From assembly GCF_030177935.1 (NCBI RefSeq), contig NZ_CP089974.1, positions 2,046,001 through 2,110,000 of the forward strand: a stretch of DNA of 64,000 nt. The letters run 5' to 3'. The position numbers and the translations under genes are program-made. The first letter of the stretch is position 1. Each line of letters starts with the position of its first letter. This document shows, one piece after another, positions 37,036 to 45,284 of the stretch. Below the pieces are notes generated by a model. That model did not search any database. It had not been told where the DNA came from and worked only from the letters and a program-made list of their open reading frames with translations. The DNA comes from Moraxella haemolytica. Lineage in GTDB: Bacteria; Pseudomonadota; Gammaproteobacteria; Pseudomonadales; Moraxellaceae.

Positions 37036-39508
37036 TAAATTGTCTTTTGATGACGGTGTTAAACAGCCCTACATATTCATCTTTTTTATCAATCCCTGTG
37101 TATTCAAGGCTGGCATCCTCATAGCGTTTAAATTTATATACCGCATCATTCATCACACTTTCATCAAAGACATTTAATGACACCAACAAGGCAAAGTCCG
37201 CTTGGCTTAGACCTGTTACTTTGGTAAACAATTCAGGCTCCAACACCGAAATCACATCGATGAGCGTATGCTCACGATAATCACTCAAATACATAAAAAT
37301 CGGAATGCGAGTGGCAAATTTGATGAGTTTATCTTGAATTTGTTTTCGCAAAGATTTTTCTTTTTTCTCTTCTTCGGTCAAGGTCTTTTTGTCTTCTTTT
37401 GACAATTCGCCATCATTTTCTTTGGCTTTTTGTTTTAAACCTTTGATTTTTTCAGAGCGGTTAATTACCACCTCAATATCATCGTTGATACTTCTAAACT
37501 CTTCAATTTTCATCAAAGCGTTCATTGCATCAGCATTTGCCATCAAATTTTTTAAGGTCAAATCGTCCACATTGACAAGCAAAGCCGACTGCCACCGCCT
37601 TGCCAGTAGCGTGGCTGTCGTGCCAGACATCGCCATATCAAGGAGCAATCTTGCATCCACCTGTTGCATCGCACTACCATCATAAGCAAGTACTGGCAAA
37701 AACTGGATAAATTCAGCAACTTTTCTCTCAGGACTGCCCTCTGCTGGGTTTAGTTTATGGGCATAATCAGCGATTTGGCGTAAAGCACGATTGGGGGCAA
37801 AATCAAATATATAGCATTGGGTTTTAATAATAGTTATCTCATCATCACCCTTGATAGTCCAAGGGGTCTGTACCCGAAATCCCGCCTGAAAATAAGTCTC
37901 AGGACTGGCACAATTTCTAAGCATAAAAATCCCCGTCCAAGGAGATACAGATACGCCTGTCATCAATTTACCACACGATAGCGTAATAGACTTTGTGGAC
38001 AAAGGATTATCACCCATCGCTTTTTTGACAGGCTCTAGGGCTTTATCACCCATACCTGCCTGATTACCTGCTGAGATGATAACCTGATAATCGTGATAAA
38101 ATTTATTATTGGGAGCTTTTAATAAATTTGCCATTGCATAACAACTCGCCACACTAGGCAAAAACCAAAGCGTATGCAATAAGCTATTTAATAAATTCAC
38201 ATCACTAAACGGCATTGGCGGTTTGGCATTGCCTTGTTTTAAATTGCTAACAATCATCTCATCAAGATTATCACGAATTAAATCCAGCCATTTTTGCACA
38301 TAATTTTCGTGTTTAAATTTAGCCGTTTCGCCATTGCCGTCCGCTTTAAAAAATTCGCCCAAATCAAATTCATTAAATTCGCCTTGTGTGGCAATATGGC
38401 GAATATTTTCTGGTAATTGATAAGTTAATAACATCATTTGCGGCAATGACAAATAAGGATTATCGCCTTTTGTCTTATCCCATTCTAATTTGGCTTTTTG
38501 TTCATCACCATAAGTCCAGTTAAAAATCTGCTCTTCAATAAATTCACCACTGGCAATCGCTCGAAATGGCGTACCTGATAAATACAAATAATGCTCTGTG
38601 GTAATAGGCAATTCATTTTCATCAAAACTTTCTACCCCAATTTCCATTTCTTGATATTCATTTTGCATTTTTGTCAATTCATCATCTTTGGCAAAAAGCG
38701 ATTTGGCACTATCACGCCACGCTCCAAAATGATATTCATCAAATACCACACAATCCCAATTTAGCGTATGTAGCCATTCATTTTTAGCTTTGATATTGCC
38801 AAATTTGTCTCTACCCAAAACATCTTGAAAAGACGCAAAATACACCATCGGACGAGTTTTATCATAGTTTTCTAGCTTTAATTCACTATCACGGCTGATA
38901 AATTGCCAACCATTAAAATCGCTGTGGGTGGTTAAATCTTCCTGCCACGCATTTTTGACCGCAGGTTTAAAGGTTAAAATAAGCACTCTTTGCCAATTCA
39001 TCTTTTTGGCTAATTGATAGGTAGCAAACGTTTTACCAAATCGCATTTTGGCATTCCATAAAAAATGCGGTGTCCGCCCATTATTTTTATCTTGTTTAAT
39101 AGAATTAAAATAATAAGCGGTTTTATTCACAGCGTCTAATTGCTCTGGACGCATTTTAAAATCTTGTGTGCGTTGCCGTTCAAAAGTTTTGGCTTTCTTA
39201 ATATTTAAAATGGCGTTTTTGACAGTCTCAATATCGCAATCAAACCATTCGCCTGCAATGCGGTTAATGCCCATTGTTTCTAGCATTTTATGCACAGCAA
39301 AATCTTTAAAATAACTGCCGTCATCTTTAATCGCCAACGATTCAAATTCTAGTTTCCAACTTTGGCTTGGCGTAACGGTTGGATAATGCTGTTTCATTCG
39401 CTGGCTTACCGTTTCTTGGGCGGTGTAGCCGACTTTTAAGCAATTTGGATAACGGCTATCAGAATAAACATAAATCTTTGGGGCGTGAATGGGGGCAAAT
39501 TGGGTCAT
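37025..39508 (-). CDS. SF2 helicase with N-terminal GIY-YIG (T5orf172-like) nuclease domain
   Basis: An 827-residue protein, last gene of the minus-strand defence operon. The first 100 residues look like a GIY-YIG nuclease of the T5orf172 type: KIYVYSDSRYPNCLKVGYT (residues 11-29), a conserved Arg in SQRMKQH, His 73 and the catalytic-type Glu of GEWFDCD (residue 87). A superfamily 2 helicase follows: motif I KMRFGKT (Lys 159), motif II VFDEYHFG (257-260), motif III LSGTPFRA (311-314) and a motif VI-like QAGFRVQTPW. The last 200 residues are lysine/glutamate-rich and then globular; I see no PD-(D/E)xK site. I infer an ATP-dependent restriction-like subunit in which the GIY-YIG domain cuts. ATGA overlaps the FRG gene stop. 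Confidence 0.75.
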   Translation of the reverse strand: MTQFAPIHAPKIYVYSDSRYPNCLKVGYTAQETVSQRMKQHYPTVTPSQSWKLEFESLAIKDDGSYFKDFAVHKMLETMGINRIAGEWFDCDIETVKNAILNIKKAKTFERQRTQDFKMRPEQLDAVNKTAYYFNSIKQDKNNGRTPHFLWNAKMRFGKTFATYQLAKKMNWQRVLILTFKPAVKNAWQEDLTTHSDFNGWQFISRDSELKLENYDKTRPMVYFASFQDVLGRDKFGNIKAKNEWLHTLNWDCVVFDEYHFGAWRDSAKSLFAKDDELTKMQNEYQEMEIGVESFDENELPITTEHYLYLSGTPFRAIASGEFIEEQIFNWTYGDEQKAKLEWDKTKGDNPYLSLPQMMLLTYQLPENIRHIATQGEFNEFDLGEFFKADGNGETAKFKHENYVQKWLDLIRDNLDEMIVSNLKQGNAKPPMPFSDVNLLNSLLHTLWFLPSVASCYAMANLLKAPNNKFYHDYQVIISAGNQAGMGDKALEPVKKAMGDNPLSTKSITLSCGKLMTGVSVSPWTGIFMLRNCASPETYFQAGFRVQTPWTIKGDDEITIIKTQCYIFDFAPNRALRQIADYAHKLNPAEGSPERKVAEFIQFLPVLAYDGSAMQQVDARLLLDMAMSGTTATLLARRWQSALLVNVDDLTLKNLMANADAMNALMKIEEFRSINDDIEVVINRSEKIKGLKQKAKENDGELSKEDKKTLTEEEKKEKSLRKQIQDKLIKFATRIPIFMYLSDYREHTLIDVISVLEPELFTKVTGLSQADFALLVSLNVFDESVMNDAVYKFKRYEDASLEYTGIDKKDEYVGLFNTVIKRQFTTP

Positions 39509-40563
39509 TTTAGTTGTTCCTTATAACGGCTAATGATATGGGTTGCTTGACTATCTAATTCAGGAAATAGGGTTTGGCGACTAATGCCAACTCTTTCTAA
39601 ATTTTTTAAGATTTCTTTTTTTGAGTTTTTATCAATAATCAATTTATGAATAGACCAATCTTTTTGAGCTTCTACTTTTGAAAATCTGGATTTAACCTCA
39701 TCAATACCAAAAATCAAAAACGCCCCCTGTTGCCTTTCTATTCTGCGATTGTTGGCTTTTGACTTTACACAGATAACTTGATTAACATCACGGTAATCCA
39801 TATGTGGCAGAAAATACGGCTTATCTTTACGAACATCGTTAAGCAGGGTAATAATTTCTGCAATTCCATTTAACTCATTATTGATAGAATTAAAATAGCT
39901 CTCATTATACTCCCCGCAATTCCTATTGAATATATCTTCATCAATACTTTCAAGCCTTTCTGAACTTAAAGTTAAATTAGATAATAGACTTGGATTGTTT
40001 TTAAATTTTTTTCTAGCAATATCCAGATTATTCAAAAAATTATCTTCTGCAATTTTTTTGTAAAAACCAATATCAAAATCTATTTTTTGCAAAGAAAGTG
40101 CTGACAATATAGCAACTGTATCGCTGTCTTGGTATTTAATTTTATTAGTAGGAATATCTAAGATGATAACTTCGCCATCTTTTAAATCATCACCAAAGAT
40201 ATTTTCTTGATGACATTTTTGACTGTTCATAGTCCCGTCATTTTTATTGACAGCAAAATATAAACCAACCAAAGCATTATAAGAAATATCCAACAATCTT
40301 GTTGGGCAATCATAGTGTTGCATTCTTACCAATTTATCAAAGAGCATTTCGTGTGGCGGAAAATATTCGGCACATTCAGTCAAAACATCTTTTACAATTC
40401 TATCCTCATTATTTATTAAGCTGTTATCTCTATATATACTGGGTATCATCTTATATTCACTATCGGAATGACCACGAAAAAATCTTGTGTGATTTTCTTT
40501 TAATCCTAGTATTGCAACCTGCTCAACAAATTGTTGAATACTCGTAATTTTAATTTCACTCAT
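39505..40563 (-). CDS. FRG-domain protein of the defence operon
   Basis: A 352-residue protein with an N-terminal FRG domain. The name-giving motif is RFFRGHSDSEYKMIPSIYR near residue 30, and the second conserved block is MQHYDCPTRLLDISYNALVGLYFAV in parts (about residues 82-106). FRG domains are found in phage- and defence-associated proteins but their biochemical activity is not settled. The C-terminal 200 residues show no domain I recognise. Three overlapping starts (GTG, ATG, ATG) exist; the ATG at 40563 has the best distance from GGAGG. It overlaps the methyltransferase gene upstream and the helicase gene downstream, so stoichiometric coexpression is likely. Confidence 0.75.
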   Translation of the reverse strand: MSEIKITSIQQFVEQVAILGLKENHTRFFRGHSDSEYKMIPSIYRDNSLINNEDRIVKDVLTECAEYFPPHEMLFDKLVRMQHYDCPTRLLDISYNALVGLYFAVNKNDGTMNSQKCHQENIFGDDLKDGEVIILDIPTNKIKYQDSDTVAILSALSLQKIDFDIGFYKKIAEDNFLNNLDIARKKFKNNPSLLSNLTLSSERLESIDEDIFNRNCGEYNESYFNSINNELNGIAEIITLLNDVRKDKPYFLPHMDYRDVNQVICVKSKANNRRIERQQGAFLIFGIDEVKSRFSKVEAQKDWSIHKLIIDKNSKKEILKNLERVGISRQTLFPELDSQATHIISRYKEQLK

Positions 40564-42217
40564 CATCACCCTCCAATAAATCCGCTTGTTTTGCTTTTTT
40601 GGTACGTGATTTTTTAGGTTTGTCGCTGTCGTTATCCATTGGGCGTATCATACTTTCAATAAAGTTAATTTCATCTTTGGATAAGCCATATTTGGCATAA
40701 AGCTGTTCATCTGCCCACGAACGATTAAAATCCTGCATTGGTACCAACGCATAAGTTGATTTTGTCGTGTTTTGCGTATTTTTAACCAAAGTAACCATGA
40801 AATGAAAAAATTTTGTGCTAATATAACTTATTACATTATTACAAATTTCTTCACTTTCAAAAGTTCCAATAACCAAATAAGTTTCGGTGCAAGCACTATT
40901 TACTCCTGCACAAATAGGTTTAATTAAGTCAGTTTGACTTTCGCCAGTTCCAAATTCTTTTGGAATTAGAATCTTATGCCTTAAAATTAAATCTCTATTA
41001 TGGGATATATCTTCAAGTTTGATATAAGAAGTTTTATTAAGGCTATATAGTTTTACATTGTCAGTTCTATTTTTATAAGGCAGGTTGTTTCCTGTAAACC
41101 TACTTGCTAAACGAAATGGATTTCTTGAACTAACAAAATCCCCAAAAGACTTTTCTTGTTTTTCATTAACTTTTCTCAAAATAGAAATGGCTTTGTTATA
41201 TCTAATAAGAATATCTATCCCATTTTCCTTTAATGGTCTTTTTAATCGAGAAATACAATGTCCATTTTCATAAGTAAAAAACTCACAATCATCATTGTGA
41301 GTTTTATCCCATAAAAAATAGCTTACACCACCTTTAATTTCCACATTGTCAAAACAATCTTTTGAATTGGGAAAATCGTGAATTTCTTTAATGCGTTTAT
41401 CATTGAGCATATTATCCCGAAATTCATCAAGACCTTTACCGCCTGTAAACCAACGGCTAGGGGTAATCATAATCAAATAATTGGGATTTATTTTTTTAGC
41501 TTGTTCTACAAATTTATGATATAACGGAATAGCACTACTTCCAACACCACCGCCATCACTTAATTGATAAGGCGGATTGCCAATAATCACATCAAATTTC
41601 ATTTTTAAAATCTCTTTAAATTCATTGTCTTTATCGCTATGAATAAACGCATAAGCGTGGTTTTCCAACCCCTGCCGATTACCAAAAACATCTTGGCTTG
41701 CCCCACATTCTGTGCATTTGCCACTTTGAAAGCTGTGATTGACATCGCCAAATATAATATTGCCCATATCATTATCAAACTCATCACAAATAGAGATGGA
41801 CGAATTAGCATATTTAGCACAATATACGCTGCGGCGTGATAACAGAGCGGTTAGCTGAGTGATGGCTATGCCATAGACTTGATTTTTTAGAATATGGTTA
41901 ATGCGAGTTTGTTTATCTGGGATTTGACTTTCTAAGCCTTTGTCTAATCGCTTAACAATTTCTCTTAAAAATACACCAGATTTACACACAGGGTCCAAAA
42001 ATTTGGCATTGGGATTTGTCCATAATTCATTGGGCAATAAATCAAGCATTTGATTGGCTAATTTTGGTGAAGTAAATACCTCGTCATTAGATAGGCTTGA
42101 CAAACAATCAAGCACATCAGGATTGTAAGCCAATTCAAATAAATTTAATTGACCTTTGCCAATATTATCCAAATCCTTGGTAATATTACTGTCTATCTGA
42201 ATATTGAGATTGTTCAT
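40556..42217 (-). CDS. Eco57I-type DNA adenine N6-methyltransferase
   Basis: A 553-residue DNA methyltransferase expected to transfer methyl from SAM to adenine. Motif I is KFLDPVCKSGVFLREI (residues about 72-87) and the catalytic motif IV is DVIIGNPPYQL (NPPY at 214-217). A small CxxC (GKCTECGASQ) between them may bind a metal. The region after residue 240 (ITPSRWFTGGKGLDEFRD, KEIHDFP) is typical of Eco57I-like enzymes, and the C-terminal half (LPYKNRTDNVKLYSL onward) probably recognises the target sequence. A lysine-rich tail ends the protein. It starts 3 bases after the stop of the short methyltransferase-like gene. Confidence 0.85.
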   Translation of the reverse strand: MNNLNIQIDSNITKDLDNIGKGQLNLFELAYNPDVLDCLSSLSNDEVFTSPKLANQMLDLLPNELWTNPNAKFLDPVCKSGVFLREIVKRLDKGLESQIPDKQTRINHILKNQVYGIAITQLTALLSRRSVYCAKYANSSISICDEFDNDMGNIIFGDVNHSFQSGKCTECGASQDVFGNRQGLENHAYAFIHSDKDNEFKEILKMKFDVIIGNPPYQLSDGGGVGSSAIPLYHKFVEQAKKINPNYLIMITPSRWFTGGKGLDEFRDNMLNDKRIKEIHDFPNSKDCFDNVEIKGGVSYFLWDKTHNDDCEFFTYENGHCISRLKRPLKENGIDILIRYNKAISILRKVNEKQEKSFGDFVSSRNPFRLASRFTGNNLPYKNRTDNVKLYSLNKTSYIKLEDISHNRDLILRHKILIPKEFGTGESQTDLIKPICAGVNSACTETYLVIGTFESEEICNNVISYISTKFFHFMVTLVKNTQNTTKSTYALVPMQDFNRSWADEQLYAKYGLSKDEINFIESMIRPMDNDSDKPKKSRTKKAKQADLLEGDDE

Positions 42218-42220
42218 GGG

Positions 42221-42904
42221 CTAGTCCAGTTGAGTTAGGTTTAAATAATGAATGGGTGCATATTCTTTGATGGGTGTGGGGATATAAGCCTTTTCGCCCA
42301 AATCAGAAAACAATGGTAATTCTCGTTCGCTGACTTTATTGACCAAATCACGGTAAATATAATCACGGCGATTGATTTGAGTGTCGCTGATGAACTTCCA
42401 TTCACAAAAAACTATCGGTTGTTTATCTTTATCCAGCAATGTCAAGGCATCGCCATTGATGATATTTTTGTGCAATAAGAAAGTTGCAATTTCAATGATG
42501 ACTGGGTTGGTATTGTTAAAATATTTGGCATAATGCTCGCTAAATATCGCCAGCAATCGGCTGCGGCACTCGGTGCAGTTATCCTGCAACAACTCAAGAC
42601 CATAAATGGACGATATCGCCAATATGGCATTACGCTCATAAATGCCTTGGGCGTATTTTGGCGATTTTTTGCTTTTGTTGATTTGAGCAGATGATAAGAC
42701 GGTAGCAAGTTTTCGCTGTAAAATCTGAGCCAAAAAGTTGCCATTACCACAGGCAGGCTCCAAAAAGGTACTGGCAATTTGCTCAGATTGGAATTTGACC
42801 AAATCAAGCATTGCGTTTACCTCACGCTCAGCGGTAAATACCTCACCAAAATTGGCAATACGGGCTTTGGATTTGACTTGTTTTGAAGTGGCGGTATCAT
42901 TCAT
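42221..42904 (-). CDS. Short methyltransferase-like protein lacking motif IV
   Basis: A 227-residue protein, first gene of the defence operon. It begins with a typical adenine-methyltransferase N-terminus: RIANFGEVFTAEREVNAML and the SAM-binding motif I TFLEPACGNGNFLAQIL (residues about 46-61). No NPPY or DPPY is present, and the chain ends where that motif would come, so it may be an accessory or SAM-binding partner of the next gene rather than an active enzyme. The end, LGEKAYIPTPIKEY, does not match a domain I know. A TAA stop lies six codons upstream in frame, so the octamer tract is not part of the coding sequence. Confidence 0.7.
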   Translation of the reverse strand: MNDTATSKQVKSKARIANFGEVFTAEREVNAMLDLVKFQSEQIASTFLEPACGNGNFLAQILQRKLATVLSSAQINKSKKSPKYAQGIYERNAILAISSIYGLELLQDNCTECRSRLLAIFSEHYAKYFNNTNPVIIEIATFLLHKNIINGDALTLLDKDKQPIVFCEWKFISDTQINRRDYIYRDLVNKVSERELPLFSDLGEKAYIPTPIKEYAPIHYLNLTQLD

Positions 42905-43312
42905 TTTGCACCGCCTACCTTAAATTTTTGACAACAAAAAAGCTCACCCCCAATGGAGATGAACTTTAAGGCACGAACAAAAAGTCCGCCAAACCAAAAT
43001 AGTTTAACAGAAAATAGGCACAGCTTTAGTAGGTGTGCAGGTGTGCAGGTGTGCAGGTGTGCAGGTGTGCAGGTGTGCAGGTGTGCAGGTGTGCAGGTGT
43101 GCAGGTGTGCAGGTGTGCAGGTGTGCAGGTGTGCAGGTGTGCATTATAGCGCTTTTAATCAAGACATCAATCATAATTTCACAAAACAACTCTTGTTTTA
43201 ATAAATTTTATCACATAATCAATGCTTTTCAATCAAAAAATACCTTTAATCAATGTTTTATCCGCCTTATCTTTTGTTATAATATCCCCAACCTAGCCAT
43301 AACGAGAATCAC
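42905..43312. other. Intergenic region holding the tract and two divergent promoters
   Basis: Besides the octamer tract, the left part (42905-43030) contains the start region of the defence operon with an AGG ribosome site and TATTTT words near 43010 on the minus strand that would place the -35 at the tract edge. The right part has TATAAT at 43278-43283, the likely -10 of the RsmC-like gene. Confidence 0.5.
43031..43142. repeat. 14 perfect tandem copies of the octamer AGGTGTGC
   Basis: The tract is 112 bp, 14 exact copies of an 8-bp unit with no interruptions. Such perfect octamer tracts change length by slipped-strand mispairing. It lies 126 bp upstream of the first gene of the defence operon (minus strand) and 170 bp upstream of the divergent RsmC-like gene, with no open frame running through it into either gene. 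It would therefore act on transcription or on an untranslated leader. Confidence 0.97.
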
Positions 43313-43921
43313 ATGAGCACCACCCTAGCCGAACTACAACAAAAAGCCAAACTCTGGCGACAAGACATCAGCTTTAGTCAAGAAGTGCTTGGCAAGAGCT
43401 TTGACTTTCGTAGCACTTGGGGCATCTTTAGTCCCGAACGGCTTGATGATGGCAGTCTGATGCTGCTTGATTATATTGATTTTAAAGCCGATGACAGCTC
43501 CATCGACTTAGGCTGTGGCTATGGCGTCTTGGGCATGACAGCGGCTCGTGAATGCCCAGAAGGTCAGCACTTACTCATTGATAAAGATTTTGTGGCGGTA
43601 GAATACGCTCGCCTAAACTGCCAAAAAAATGGTCTAAAAAACACCGAAGTTATGCTCTCAAATGGCTTCGCCCATGTACCAAAAGAGCGTAAATTCTCCC
43701 TTGTGATGAGTAATCTGCCTGCCAAAGCAAGCAAAGAACAACACTACCTTTACCTACTAGACGCTTATGAGCGAATGGAAATGGATGGACGCTTTTATGT
43801 TGTTACCATCAATGGACTAAGAGACTTTATGAAGCGTTCATTTACAGAAGTGTTTGGCAACTCAGACAAAATCAAACAAGGCAAGACCTACACCATCACC
43901 ATGGCGGTCAAAGACAGCTAA
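43313..43921 (+). CDS. RsmC/RlmG-like class I SAM methyltransferase
   Basis: A 202-residue methyltransferase with a single MTS-type domain. The SAM motif is SIDLGCGYGVLGMTAA (near residue 63), preceded by GIFSPERLDDGSLMLLDYI. The catalytic motif IV position reads SNLPAKASKEQHY rather than the NPPFH of RsmC. That form is found in short relatives that act on guanine N2 of rRNA; substrate here is not certain. It has its own TATAAT promoter beyond the octamer tract and is followed 15 bases later by the dGTPase gene. Confidence 0.75.
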   Translation: MSTTLAELQQKAKLWRQDISFSQEVLGKSFDFRSTWGIFSPERLDDGSLMLLDYIDFKADDSSIDLGCGYGVLGMTAARECPEGQHLLIDKDFVAVEYARLNCQKNGLKNTEVMLSNGFAHVPKERKFSLVMSNLPAKASKEQHYLYLLDAYERMEMDGRFYVVTINGLRDFMKRSFTEVFGNSDKIKQGKTYTITMAVKDS

Positions 43922-43936
43922 ACCAAAAGGACGCAC

Positions 43937-45262
43937 ATGAACTGGGCAGACCTACTCTCCACCGACCGCCCAAGGCCAGATGACGGTAGCATTATCCTAA
44001 CTCCAAGCCATACGCCAAACGATGGCGTACGCAGCGATTTTCATGCCGACTATGACCGAGTGGTATTCTCGTCAAGCTTTCGTAAATTAGGGCGTAAAAC
44101 CCAAGTTCACCCTTTCGCCAAGTCTGATCATACGCACAACCGCCTAACGCATAGCGTTGAGGTGGCAAGTGTTGGGCGTAGTCTGGGCAATAGTGTTGGA
44201 CTAGGACTTCACCAACGAAAGCTATTACCCGACCACATCTCACCTAGCGACATTGGCACGCTCGTACAGGTGGCGTGTCTGGCACATGACTTGGGCAATC
44301 CACCATTTGGGCATACAGGCGAGGACGCACTCCGAGAATGGTTCTGCCAAAATGATGAATATTTACAATCACTTAGCCCACCACAAAAAACCGACCTAAC
44401 CACCTATGAGGGCAATGCTCACAGCCTACGCATCGTAGCACGCACAGAAATGTATGCCCATGCAGGCGGTATGCGTCTGACCTGTGCCAGCTTAGGTACA
44501 CTATTAAAATACCCTTGGGGTAGTGAGTATGGCGATGGCAAATTTAATATTTATCAAAGCGAGTTGCCACTCATGCGTATGACTGCCGAGCGACTTGGAC
44601 TACCCCCTTTGGGTGTGGATAGATGGGCAAGACACCCCCTATCCTATCTGATGGAAGCGGCCGATGACATCTGTTATGCCTTATTAGACCTTGAGGATGC
44701 CGTAGAGCTTGAGCTGATTAGCTTTGATGAATTTTCCAATGTCATGCGACCAATTTTGGGGGCAGATTTTGAAAATTACAAAAACATCAACGACAAAAGA
44801 CAACGCATTGGTGTCATGCGTGGGCGTGCCATCGGCAATGCCACACATGAGGTCGCCAAGCAGTTCTTTGAGCATCACGATGCACTACTCGCAGGAGAGT
44901 TTGACCAAAAAGACTTGCTTGCCGTCTGTGATGATTCGGTTAAGCAAACCCTACAAAACGCCAAAAACCTTGCCAAAAATCAAATCTTTAATCATCATAG
45001 CAAACTTGTTACCGAAATAGCCAGTTTCGGCTGTTTAGGGCAGATACTAGATTTGCTTGTCCCTGCAGTTCATGCCAAACTAACAGGTAAAACAACCACC
45101 ACCAAACATCGCCTTGCCCTAGAACTATTAAAAGACACCCCCATCAAAGATACCGACACACTGTATGATGGCTACATGAAGGTGCTAGATTTTATGGGTG
45201 GGCTAACTGATAACTCAGCAGGGCGACTGGCACGAGAGTTGTCAGGTGTGGGGCTTGGCTGA
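43937..45262 (+). CDS. dgt: Deoxyguanosinetriphosphate triphosphohydrolase-like protein
   Basis: Hydrolyses dGTP or other dNTPs to the nucleoside and triphosphate. The 441-residue protein carries the HD-domain metal residues: THNRLTHSVEVASVGRSLG (His), CLAHDLGNPPFGHTGEDAL (HD pair near residue 116) and YLMEAADDICYALLDLED (Asp). The N-terminus SSSFRKLGRKTQVHPF is family-typical. Whether it is a strict dGTPase is unknown. An AAAAGGACG ribosome site precedes the ATG. Confidence 0.92.
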   Translation: MNWADLLSTDRPRPDDGSIILTPSHTPNDGVRSDFHADYDRVVFSSSFRKLGRKTQVHPFAKSDHTHNRLTHSVEVASVGRSLGNSVGLGLHQRKLLPDHISPSDIGTLVQVACLAHDLGNPPFGHTGEDALREWFCQNDEYLQSLSPPQKTDLTTYEGNAHSLRIVARTEMYAHAGGMRLTCASLGTLLKYPWGSEYGDGKFNIYQSELPLMRMTAERLGLPPLGVDRWARHPLSYLMEAADDICYALLDLEDAVELELISFDEFSNVMRPILGADFENYKNINDKRQRIGVMRGRAIGNATHEVAKQFFEHHDALLAGEFDQKDLLAVCDDSVKQTLQNAKNLAKNQIFNHHSKLVTEIASFGCLGQILDLLVPAVHAKLTGKTTTTKHRLALELLKDTPIKDTDTLYDGYMKVLDFMGGLTDNSAGRLARELSGVGLG

Positions 45263-45284
45263 TAGATAGACTTGGCTACTACTC

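Noticed and set aside
43031-43142. CRISPR-like array
   Set aside because: The units are contiguous 8-mers with no spacers; it is a simple tandem repeat.
42953-43316. Open frames reading through the octamer tract on both strands (RCAGVQVC- and AHLHTCTP-type repeats)
   Set aside because: They arise from the repeat having no stop in any frame, have no ribosome site and do not join the neighbouring genes in frame.
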